Below, one piece after another: positions 24,573 to 34,835 of a stretch of DNA of 64,000 bases. Positions within the stretch are counted from its first letter, which is position 1; each line of letters opens with the position of its first letter. The position numbers were made by a program, and so were the translations under genes. This stretch comes from Zanthoxylum bungeanum (Eukaryota; Streptophyta; Magnoliopsida; Sapindales; Rutaceae), in assembly GCA_019454045.1 (NCBI GenBank), contig SKCR01025354.1, forward strand, positions 62,001-126,000, read 5' to 3'. The notes below the pieces were generated by a model. That model had not been told where the DNA came from. It was given only the letters and a program-made list of their open reading frames with translations, and searched no databases.

Positions 24573-25330
24573 AATAGGCCCTGCGCGTCGTGACACGACA
24601 CCATTTATGTGTCGTGACGCGCGTAGATCATTGACAAGTATCGGATTGGTTTCGCGAGATCGTGACACATGTCACACTTACGTCAGTGGCTGAATTATTA
24701 GTGTCGGTAACATATGATGGCGACACATGTCCTGGTGCATGTTAGCGTGATTCGCTAAGATGTTAACACGTGGGAGACGTATTTTAGCATCGATGATGAT
24801 TGTCGGCACCGTAGGATTTTGACACGTGGCGCGCTTTGATTGGTTGATGATGATGTGGCGGTGACGTGGAAAAGTTGACTGGTCTTCTACTGACATGTTG
24901 ATGACGTGGTTGACACGTGGGGTGACATGTGGCGACACGTGGAGATGGCGATTGTCGGCACTATAGGATGATGACACATGGCACGGCACACGTTAGTAGA
25001 TGGGCTGTGATGTTGACACGTGGCACGGTGCACGTTAGCAAAGTCAAACTTCTCAGATTCTGACACGTTTCCCCGACACATATTAGCATGGAGCGGCACA
25101 CGTTAGGCGTCACGATGCCAAAGAATTACGCGTCGCGACGCGTAAAATGATGATTTTACCCTTTTTGTCCTTTTTCACTATTTTAGCCCCAAATCACCTC
25201 TAGAATGTCCTGAAACTTTATTTATATACAAAATAACACAAAACACATCAAAATATTCACAAAACTCAAGAATCTATTCAAAATATTAGTTCAAATGAGT
25301 GGGAAATAGTGATACATTTACCACTCATCA
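24573..25330 (-). repeat. 5' LTR of Gypsy-1, distal (U3) part
   Basis: It starts TGATGAGTGG at 25330 on the minus strand, as in the other gypsy LTRs, and carries several GACACGTGG G-box sites and a GC-rich imperfect palindrome near 24585-24625. Copia-A separates it from its TATA box. Confidence 0.88.
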
Positions 25331-25688
25331 CATACAGCTTGTTGGCCAAACCAAAGGTTGTTTGTTATTTAACGGGATCCTAGCCTACTAGGAAACTAGG
25401 TTTCCCGAGTACTCCATAGAGGGTTAGAGGTTCACCGAAAATTAATGGGAGGCAAATATTAAATTTACAATTTCGTTTAAATACTTCCCAATACGCGCTT
25501 TTTTATTTTATTTATCGTTGTTATAAATATATTAGTTGGACTAATATTAAATATTGCTTTCTTTGAACAATTAGACTATACAAGACAGTACTCCACTTGT
25601 AGTTGGTCATATAGTTGGACTATAATAACCATTACATTTTGAGTGTACCCAAAATCGTTGATTGGATAGTTGGACTATTGCAATCGAG

Positions 25689-26517
25689 ATGGCTAGAAAG
25701 ATTAGCGTTAGAGACATCATCATTGGCGATAATGTCTTTAACAGATCTAATTTTCCAGATTGAGAAATGAACCTCAGGATAGTCCTGGGAGCTTAGAAGT
25801 TACTCTGTTGGATAGAGAATCCTCTCGGGCCCTGAGCCTGGAGTTGAGCAAATAGTAGAGAATGAGCTTAGGAAGACTCATCGTGATGATAACTTTAGTG
25901 CTCAATCTGTTATGCTTGCCACAGTGACTCTTTAATTTCATCGTCAGAACTAAGGATTAGATCTTTACACAATGATGTTGAAATTAAAGGATCTTCATAG
26001 ATCTAACCTTAGATCTTAGAAATACGAATTGCAAAAGAAGCTCTTTCGCTCGCGTATGTCAGAGGGTACATCTGTCGAGCACTAGGTGTTGCAGATGATT
26101 GCTGACATCGACCAGCTTGGTTAGATGGGCATTACCTACAAGGCCGAGACTTTTATAGATTTGATCTTACAGTCTCTGCTCGAATGCTGGGGCGGGTTCA
26201 TAATGAACCAAGAGACAACTCTTGGATAGTTAATGGCTATGCTCAATGAGGCAGAGCCAAAGCTTCCAAAAGGGCAAAAAGCGCAAGGCGCATCTTACAT
26301 CGACATCCCAGAAGGCCAAGGCTTGGTTGAAGGCTTCTGGGGGTGTGAAAAATGGCAAAGGTAAAATCGTCACTGTCTTCTGGGAAGACAAATGACATAT
26401 CCCAAGATATTTGCCTAAACTGTGGCAAATGGGGTCACTGGAAGTGTGAATGCCGTATGGACAAAGCAGACATGAAGGAAGTGAATACGGGCAAGGCTCT
26501 GACTTCAGGTGTGTTTG
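25689..26517 (+). pseudogene. Copia-E gag remnant
   Basis: The ATG at 25689 begins MARKISVRDIIIGDNVFN, matching the start of Copia-A gag. Many stops follow (the first after FPD). The zinc knuckle CLNCGKWGHWKCEC at about 26418-26460 keeps all its ligands. The frame reaches SGVFV at 26517, where Gypsy-2 is inserted. Confidence 0.8.
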
Positions 26518-27003
26518 TGATGAGTGGTAAATGTATCACTATTTTCCACTCATTTAACTTAATATTTTGTATAGTTTCTTGAGTTTTGTGAATATTTTGA
26601 TGTCTTTTATGTTATTTTGTAGATAAATAAAGTTTCAAGACATTCTGGAGGTGATTTGAAACAAAACTATGAAAATTGGCAAAAAGGGTATTTTGGTAAA
26701 TTTGGAGCGTCGCGACACCGAAACCCTTGGCGTCCCGACCTCTAACGTGCGCCGAAGGCTGCTAACATGCATCAGGTCAACAAGTCAAAGTTTGACAAGT
26801 TTGACTTTGCTAACGTGAGCCGTACCACATGTCATCATCACAAGCGATCCGCTAACGTGCGCCGCATGCCACGTGTCAAAAATTCAACGAGCCGACATCA
26901 GCCAGCCACCTTGCCACGTGTCACCTTATCGCTTCAGCCACCCTGCCACGTGTCAGATAAGACCAGAAGCAACGAATAAGGAAATGCCACGTCAGCGCGT
27001 CGA

Positions 27004-27056
27004 GCCGCGCAAGGCTTGCGCGGCCCGACGCTCTCCACTTACTCGGGCCTATAAAT
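27004..27056 (+). promoter_or_regulatory. LTR core promoter: perfect GC palindrome plus TATA box
   Basis: GCCGCGCAAG and CTTGCGCGGC form a 10-bp inverted repeat around one central G (27004-27024). TATAAAT follows at 27050-27056. The same pair is at 37440-37492, 39330-39382 and 41219-41271, so it is unchanged in all four LTR units of Gypsy-2. Transcription probably starts about 30 bp past the TATA box. Confidence 0.65.
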
Positions 27057-27339
27057 TTGGCTTGAATTTTCAGTTTCAAATGTACCACTTCCTCTGAATT
27101 CTCTGATGTAAATAGGGAGTTCTCTTCTTAGTTTCTTTAAAATTTAAGTTTTAATTACGTTTTGTAATAGTAATTTTCTTCTATAATAGTAATAGTAATT
27201 TTCTTTCTTAAACTTTTTTTACTTTTACTATTCAACCATGAGGAGGTAACTTCTCCATGCTAAGGTAAAAATGTAATTCTTTTACTATTACTATTTAGAT
27301 TAATCTCGCTTAAAATATAATACATAAACTATTTAAAAC

Positions 27340-27605
27340 CTGACTTAATGAGGATACCGCCATACTGGTCGGTTGGTTATTCAATTTAATATGGTTAAAC
27401 CTGACTTAATGAGGATACCGTCATACCTGGTCGGTTGGTTTATTTATTGTTCCGCCTTTATGGTTGGTTTATTTATTGTTCCGCCTTTATGGCTTGTTTA
27501 TTTTGGTTCCGCATTTATGGCTGGTTTATTGACAAATATTACCGCCTTAATGGCTGGTTGGATTTAATTTGACATAATCAGGTTACCACCTATATGGCTG
27601 GTTGG
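27340..27605 (+). repeat. Minisatellite-like repeats in the LTR (CCGCCTTTATGGCTGG)
   Basis: About seven copies of a unit close to TTCCGCCTTTATGGCTGG or ACCGCCATACTGGTCGG lie in 270 bp downstream of the TATA box, within the expected R/U5 transcript. Corresponding blocks are at 37790-38040, 39670-39930 and 41560-41820. Confidence 0.65.
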
Positions 27606-28511
27606 AAAAATTATCACAAGTATATATATTATATTATGGGAGATATCTAAATAGTAAATAATAGAAGTTAATTCCTTTTACCTTAGCATTTCATTTTATT
27701 GTAATTTATTATTCCACAATTACTTTTTAGCAATTTTGCTTTATGTCTTTTAAGTTTTTAACAACTTTAGCTATGTGTTGTAACTAAGTTAGTTATCTAG
27801 GTTTTGATAAAATCTAATATCACCGGTTTATAAGGGGTTAGATTATAATTTGGGTAATTAAAAGATTTATTTATTGAGTCATAATCTTAATGCTTTTTAT
27901 TAACTGGCCACTAATAAAATTGACTAGGTAAACTTAAAATGAACTAGACATAGGGATTTTAAGTTTAAAGACCTTAGACTCAATAGCCCACGATCTTCTT
28001 TGAGGATAGATAACCCTTTAATAGATTTCCTTACAGGATAGGAATATACCTGTTGGGCGGGGGTAGTCATAATTGGAACTTAATCTTAATGAATCTAGGT
28101 AATTTGGTTGACATAGACATATGGTTCAATTGGATTATACTAGGTATTTGTAAATGATCATCGAAAGAGGCTTTTACATAATTTAATATTCCAGATTAAT
28201 AAATCAATATTTTACCCAACTATAATATAACCACTTCATCTTTAAATAATATTGGAAGAATTCACAACCCTAGATAGTTTTATAATTTGAATTTTCATTA
28301 ATCTACTTTCACGCAATTTAATTTACTTGTTTTAAATTTAGAATCATCGTCATTTTAAATCAATAAAACAACCTGTTATATACTAGTAATCACTTGACCT
28401 CATAAAATTAATAGATTAGGTTCTAAGTCCTCGTGGGATCGATACTTTTTATACTACTTGAACGATACGTGCGCTTGCGTTATACACGTGTGATTACGCC
28501 GGTCAAGTTTT

Positions 28512-28524
28512 TGGCGCCGTTGCC
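28512..28524 (+). other. Primer-binding site of Gypsy-2
   Basis: TGGCGCCGTTGCC starts six bases after the LTR end; it is the Athila/Tat tRNA-primer type, as in Gypsy-1. Confidence 0.88.
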
Positions 28525-28638
28525 AAGGACTTATTTATCTTTCATTATTAGTTTTGAGGTTAGATACGTTACTTGTATCTAATTTTCTTTTTACTTATTG
28601 TTTTTTGTTTTATTGTGTTTCAGGTTATCAGATTCTTA

Positions 28639-30161
28639 ATGAGACGAACCAGAAGCTTTGAACTACGACCGCTTGACCCAGAAATTGAAAGAACCATCAG
28701 ACAGTTGAGAAGGGAAAGGCGACAAGGCCAAGAAACAATTGTTAACATGGAACCTGAACCTTTGGAGGTTGCACCGCCAATTCCCATTCGAGACAGAACC
28801 ATTCCGGTGGTTGATGGCCTCATTTCATGTATTGTACTTCCTCCCTTACCAGCAAATGCAGGTGACATCAAAACTTGCATTCAAATGATTCAGCAATCAG
28901 TGTAGTTTGGGGGAAAAGCAACTGAAGATCCTAATACCCACATCAGCAACTTCCTGGAAGTTTGCGGTACTTTCAATTACAACCGAGAAGCTGAAGAAGC
29001 AATGAGACTGCGTGTTTTTCCATACTCCTTGAAGAACAGAGGTAAAGCTTGGCTACATTCACTTCAGCAGGTTCTATCAGAACTTGGAACACTTTTGCCA
29101 CCAAATTTCTTGCAAAGTACTTTCCACCAGTCAGAACTGGAAAACTGAGGAATGACATCACATCCTTTATACAACAAGAATCAGAAACTCTCTATGAAGC
29201 TTGGGAAAGGTACAAAGATTTGCTCCGGAAATGTCCTCACCATGAGATTCCAAAATGGCTTCAAGTCCAAACATTTTATAATGGACTTTCTGGAATAATG
29301 AGAACCACAATTGATGCTGCTGCTGGAGGAGCGTTGATTGCAAAAGGAGAAGAACAAGCTTGGGACCTAATCGAAGAAATGGCCAACAACAATTCATTGG
29401 GGCCAACAGTAAGAAGCATGATTCAACGAATTGCTGGAATTTATGAAGTTGGAGCCAATTCAGCAGTCAGTGCCAAACTGGATCAAATAGCAATTCATGG
29501 AGACTCTCGGCATGCAAAGCAACATTGGATCCACAAATTCACCATATGAAGAAGCACCAGAACAAAATCAACTTGAAGAAACAGTGAATTATGTCAACAA
29601 TTTCAACAGACAGAGGAACAATCCATATTCCAACACCTACAATCCAGGGTGGAGGAATCATCCCAATTTCTCATGGAGCAACATTCAGGGCAAAAGAACT
29701 ATCCACCACCTGGATTCCAGCAACAGAACAAAAGCCAGGAGTTGGAAAAAGACCCATAAATGAAAGATTGGCTTGCAGAGATGTTTAAAAAGCAACAAGC
29801 AGCATATGATGCTATGTTTCAAAGCCAATCTACTTCCATCAAAGCACTGGAGAATCAAATTTTACAACTGGCCAATGCTCAGAGTTACAGACCACCAGGA
29901 AATCTTCCCAGCAATACAGAACCAAATCCAAGGAATCGAAGGAAGGAGCAATGTCAAGCCATCACCTTGAAAAGTGGTACTGAAATCAACAAAGATGTTG
30001 GAATCAAGGCAACCATTGAAGATGTTCCAAAAGAAGGAGAGAAACAGATGGATCAAAAAGAAGCAAAGGAAAAAGAAGCAAAGGAAAAAGAACATATCAC
30101 TCCACCTCCATATTTTCCTCAACGTCTTCAGAAAAGCAAACTAAAGAAGCAGTTTGCTTGA
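28639..30161 (+). pseudogene. Gypsy-2 gag
   Basis: I take the ATG at 28639 (MRRTRSFELRPLDPEIER) because Gypsy-1 conserves it; an in-frame ATG at 28573 is possible but adds a hydrophobic leader with no counterpart. The gag core includes [37 protein letters not shown], and the Athila-type YNPGWRNHPNFSW stretch. The C-terminal tail is rich in K and E (QKEAKEKEAKEKE) and ends QRLQKSKLKKQFA. Breaks: TAG at 28903 (CAG in Gypsy-1), a one-base loss near 29064, frameshifts near 29510 and 29690-29760, and TGA at 30159 (CGA in Gypsy-1). Gag would form the particle; pol follows in the same frame. Confidence 0.85.
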
Positions 30162-33100
30162 TTCTTGGAGGTTTTCAAAAAGCTGCACATCAACATCCCA
30201 TTTGCAGAAGCTTTGGAACAAATGCCCAGCTATACTAAATTCATGAAAGACATTCTTTCACGAAAACGGAGATTGGGAGATTATGAGACAGTAGCATTAT
30301 CAGAAGAATGTAGCGCCATCATTCAGAGAAAACTTCCCCCAAAGTTGAAGGATCCTGGAAGTTTCACCATTCCTTGCATCATAGGAGAACATAACTTCGG
30401 TAAAGCTTTATGTGATTTAGGTGCAAGTGTTAATTTAATGCCTTTTTCTATTTACAGGAAACTGCAAATTGGAGAAGCAATGCCTACCTCAGTCTCACTG
30501 CAACTTGCTGATCGAACGCTCGTATTTTCGAGAGGAGTCGTTGAAGATGTGCTAGTCAAAGTTGATAAACTCATTCTCCCAGCAGACTTCATTATCTTTG
30601 ACATGGATGAAGACAAAGATGTGCCAATCATCCTTGGGAGACCATTCTTAGCAACAGGTCGAACTGTGATTGATGTACAAAAAGGAGAACTGACCATGAA
30701 AGTTCAGGACCAAGAAGTTACCTTCAATGTTTTCAAAGCCAAGAAATTCCCGAGTGAAGAAAAAGAGGAAGAATGTTTCAGAATTGATGTTGTTGATAGT
30801 ATCATTCATGATACTGATACAGTTCCCACAGACAAACTTGAAGCTTGCATCACCAACATGACTGACACTGAGTTAGATGCTGAAATTCTGGAATGTATTA
30901 ACTATCTTGACGAGCTATTTCGTTTCAAAGTGACACAACCAATTGAAAGTTTGGAACTACCGAAGAAAGACCGGATCAAGCCTTCGATTGAAGAACCACC
31001 ACAGTTGGAGCTGAAGTTACTTCCGAGTCATCTTAGGTATGTATTTCTTGGAAAATCTTCTGAATTACCTGTTATTATTTCATCTTCGCTAACATTGGAG
31101 CAGGAAGAAAATTTGTTGAGAGTGTTACGAGAGCACAAGAAAGCCATTGGCTGGACTATAGCAGATATTCAAGGCATTAGTCCATCATTCTGCATGCACA
31201 AGATCCTGATGAATGATGAGTACAAACCCACAGTGGAACATCAACGGAGACTCAATCCAATCATGAAGGAAGTTGTGAAGAAAGAAATCATCAAATGGTT
31301 GGATGCTGGCATTGTTTACCCCATCTCAGATAGCAGTTGGGTGAGTCCTATGCAGTGTATGCCGAAGAAAGGAGGAATTACTGTGGTTACCAATGAAAAG
31401 AATGAGCTAATCCCAACAAGAACGGTGACTGGATGGAGAATATGTATGGACTATTGGAAGCTGAACAAAGCCATGAGGAAGGATCATTTTCCACTGCCAT
31501 TCATTGATCAGATGCTGGACAAATTGGCGGGACATGAGTTCTACTGCTTTCTGGATGGATATTCAGGGTACAATCAGATTGCCATCGCCCTAGAAGATCA
31601 GGAGAAAACCACATTTACATGTCCCTATGGTACTTTTGCTTTCCGCAGGATGCCATTTGGATTATGTAATGCCCCTGCTACATTTCAGCGTTGCATGATG
31701 GCCATCTTCTAAGACATGCTGGAGTAGAGTATGGAGGTTTTCATGGATGACTTTTCTGTGTTTGGAGATTCTTTTGATCATTGTTTGCAAAATCTGGAAC
31801 AGGTGTTACAAAGGTGTGAAGATACAAATCTGATACTCAACTGGGAGAAATGCCATTTTATGGTGCAGGAAGGCATAGTTCTTGGACACCGGATCTCACA
31901 AAAGGGAATCGAGGTAGATAAAGCAAAGATAGAGACAATTGAAAAACTACCTCCACCAATATCAGTCAAAGGAATTCGGAGTTTTCTTGGACATGCAGGT
32001 TTTTACAGGAGATTTATCAAAGACTTTTCCAAAATTGCAAAACCTCTTTGCAATCTTCTGGAAAAGGATGTGTCTTTCAACTTCACCAAAGAATTCCAGG
32101 AAGCTTTTGAGATCTTAAAAAAGAAGTTGGTTTCTGCCCCCATCATAGTAGCACCAGATTGGACCCTTCCATTTGAGGTAATGTGTGATGCTAGTGATTT
32201 TGTTGTAGGTGCAGTTTTGGGACAACGCAAAGCAAAGATATTCCACACCATTTACTACTCCAGCAGAACTTTGAATGAAGCTCAACTCAACTACACAACC
32301 AATGAAAATGAGTTGGTTGCAGTTGTGTTCTCTTTTGAAAAATTTCGCTCTTATCTGTTGGGTCCCAAAGTGGTGGTCTACACAGATCATTCAGCAATCA
32401 AATACCTGATCTCGAAGAAAGATGCCAAACCCAGATTGATCCGTTGGATACTTCTTCTGCAAGAATTCGATGTGGAGATCAGAGACAGGAAAGAAATAGA
32501 AAACCAAGTGGCAGATCATCTATCGAGGCTCGAGAATGGAGAAACAGCTGGCAAAGAACTATCAATCAAAGAAACTTTTCCAGATGAACAGCTGTTTGCC
32601 ATAAAAGAGCAGGAAGTCCCTTGGTATGCTGACTATGTCAACTACATAGTTTCAGGAAAATGGCCGTTGGAATGGACAACTCAGCAACGGAAGAAATTCT
32701 TCAAAGAAGTCAAACATTATGTCTGGGATGAGCCTTACCTGTTCAAACAAAGTGTTGATCAATTACTGAGACGATGTGTTCCACAGGAAGAGGTCAACAG
32801 TGTTTTGCAGCACTGTCATTCATCACCATACGGCGGACACTTCAGCTGGAATAAAACTGCAGCTAAAGTCCTTCAATCAGGTTTGTTCTGGCCCACTCTT
32901 TTTAAAGATGCTCACTTGTTTGTTCTTCAATGTGATAGGTGTTAGAGAATGGGGAATATTTCGAGGAGAAATGAATGACCATTGCAAAATATTCTGGAAG
33001 TAGAGATATTCGATGTGTGGGGAATTGATTTCATGGGACCCTTTGTTCCATCATTCGGAAACCTGTACATCTTGGTTGCTGTAGACTACGTCTCAAAATG

Positions 33101-33908
33101 GATTGAAGCAATTGCACTACCATCCAATGATTCAAAATTGGTGATCAAATTCTTAAAAAAGAATATTTTCACTCGCTTTGGAACACCTCGGGCAATTATC
33201 AGTGATGGTGGCACACATTTCTGCAACAGATATTTTGATGCACTCCTATCCAAATACGGAGTTATTCACAAGGTTGCAACAGCCTACCATCCACAGTCAA
33301 ATGGGCAAGTTGAAGTTTCAAACAGAGAAATCAAAAGAATCTTGGAGAGAACTGTTGGATCAACAAGGAGGGACTAGTCAACAAAACTAGATCATGCATT
33401 ATGGGCCTACTGGACAACTTACAAGACACCCATTGGTATGTCCCCATATCGATTGGTGTTTGGGAAAGCATGCCATCTGCCAGTTGAGCTTGAACATAAG
33501 GCGTACTGGGCACTGAAGAAGTTGAATCTTGATCCACAAGCTGCAGGAAAGAAAAGACTTCACCAACTCAATGAATTGGAGGAATTTCGCCTATAATCTT
33601 ATGATAATGCCAAATTGTACAAGGAAAAGACCAAGAAATGGCATGACCTAAAAATAGTGCACAGACAGTTGAAACCAAGGCAACAGGTGTTGTTGTACAA
33701 CTCGAGGTTGAGACTTTTCCCTGGAAAGTTGAAATCAAGGTTGTCAGGTCCATTTGTGATCACTCAGGTTTTACCATATGGAGCTGTTGAGCTACTGGAT
33801 CCCAACACCAACAACACATTCAAGGTTAACAGTCAGCGTGTCAAGCACTACTGGGGAGAACCGTTGGAGCGACAAAAAGAAAGTGTCACACTTTCAAATC
33901 CAGCATAA
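30162..33908 (+). pseudogene. Gypsy-2 pol (protease, RT, RNase H, integrase), one frame with nonsense codons
   Basis: Protease: ALCDLGASVNLMP (about 30410), the DLGAS form usual in Athila-type elements. RT: FLDGYSGYNQIA (about 31550) and MDDFSVFG (31743). RNase [14 protein letters not shown] (about 32185) and TDHSAIKYL. Integrase: [11 protein letters not shown] ... CDRC zinc site, acidic residues in [16 protein letters not shown] and [11 protein letters not shown], and a C-terminal end with [14 protein letters not shown]. The whole stretch stays in one frame and is stopped only by TAA 31710, TAG 31725, TAG 32943, TGA 32976, TAG 33375 and TAA 33594. The TAG at 31725, six codons before the catalytic MDD, also exists in Gypsy-1. 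Confidence 0.92.
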
Positions 33909-33943
33909 CGTTCAGGCAGTCACGTCTAGCTGACGACTTAAAA

Positions 33944-33969
33944 CTTAGCGCTCGCAGGGAGGCAACCCA
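33944..33969 (+). other. Conserved 26-bp block between pol and the short ORF (Gypsy-2)
   Basis: It contains GCGCTCGCAGGGAGGCAACC and is nearly the same as 6698-6723 of Gypsy-1, although nearby non-coding bases differ. It may be an internal polypurine tract or a splice or translation signal; undetermined. Confidence 0.55.
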
Positions 33970-34046
33970 TGCAATTTGTGTATATATTGTGATTTGGTAT
34001 GATTTAATTTTGTGTGTTTAGTTTTTGCAGATTAAGACATTTCAAG

Positions 34047-34589
34047 ATGGAAGAAGCTCTCGCAAGTCTTCGCAAGCAATTTCCTTCTCTCCTTCAAAAA
34101 TCTCTGATGAAAGTTTACAAAACTCGCTTGGAACGGATGAGGTTACTGATAATCAAAGGTATTCCTACTGACATTCGTTGGGTAATTGAAGCACGGGTCA
34201 GATTGGCAGGTGGGTCTTCTGACTCTTTTAGTTCACATCTGTCTGGTTTTGGAAGAAGCACCTATGCAAAGAAACGTAGAGCTAAGTAAATGGGTTTTTG
34301 TTACAAATGTGCACGCTGGAATTGCAATACTCGTTGTCGTTCTTTAGGAATGGTGTCTGATAATCGTGAAGATAAAATTAAATTCATTAGGGATGGCTTG
34401 AGTAAGGAGTCTGTAGATGATATATCTTCGACTCTTGAGACGCATCCCAGTGGATATGTTCATATAGCCATTCACAAGTTACACACACAATTCCAAAAAG
34501 AAATACAACAGTTAAGTCTTGGGAATCTGACTCAAAAAGACCATGTTTGCCAATTTATAAGAAAAATTGGATGGGAAACTTGTCCCTGA
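34047..34589 (+). pseudogene. Uncharacterised short ORF downstream of pol (Gypsy-2 copy)
   Basis: It starts MEEALASLRKQFPSLLQK; the ATG is shared with Gypsy-1 (6620). Codon 81 is TAA (CAA in Gypsy-1) and a one-base insertion near 34564 changes the last residues. A cysteine cluster C85-x2-C88-x4-C93-x3-C97 (CYKCARWNCNTRC) could bind zinc. It continues with SDNREDKIKFIRDGLSKES and HPSGYVHIAIHKL. The length is about 180 residues, with no signal peptide or membrane segment, so it is not envelope-like although it occupies the place of the Athila env-like gene. A pyrimidine-rich TTTTTGCAG just before it resembles a splice acceptor. I do not recognise the family. Confidence 0.7.
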
Positions 34590-34835
34590 CGCATAGACGT
34601 TAATCAAGCTGTAAATTCTTGTACATATTATATCTCTTTGTCTTTTCCTAATAAATGTGATTTGTTTTGTTGTTTTCTCCGACAGGATCCAGACCATTTT
34701 GACTATCACGATTTATTTTACTATTTTGCTACTAATCGTCCATTGGACTATACTAGTGCTATTATTTTACTCACCCTTTTCAGGTATTATAAATTCAACT
34801 CATCATTGCACTTTTGAAGACATCCAGAGTAAAAC

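Larger units (their letters stand above)
5678..25330 (-). mobile_element. Gypsy-1: Athila-type Ty3/gypsy element, partial, with three insertions
   Basis: On the minus strand the order is 5' LTR (25330-24573 and 15395-13986), PBS (13979-13961), gag (13853-13305 and 11219-10278), pol (10277-6760), a short ORF (6620-6075) and a LOG fragment (5825-5678). The rest lies beyond the left edge behind Copia-1. RT and gag motifs are of Athila type: [19 protein letters not shown], and the PWWRNHLNFSW stretch of gag. Copia-A interrupts the 5' LTR and a solo LTR interrupts gag. Its right end (25330) abuts the leader of Copia-E at 25331, so Gypsy-1 itself inserted into Copia-E. Confidence 0.9.
26518..28505 (+). 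repeat. 5' LTR of Gypsy-2 (1988 bp)
   Basis: It starts TGATGAGTGG and ends GCCGGTCA, followed by the PBS. It matches unit 1 of the 3' LTR array closely, for example both have GAGCGTCGCGACACCG, where units 2 and 3 have GAGAATCGCGACACCG. Confidence 0.95.

Noticed and set aside
25331..26517. Separate small copia fragment independent of 42725-47618
   Set aside because: Reading continues across Gypsy-2 from gag SGVFV to protease with a matching GTTTG duplication, so both parts are one element.
34047..34589. Envelope-like gene of Athila elements
   Set aside because: The position fits, but no signal peptide, membrane segment or coiled coil is visible and the length is only about 180 residues.
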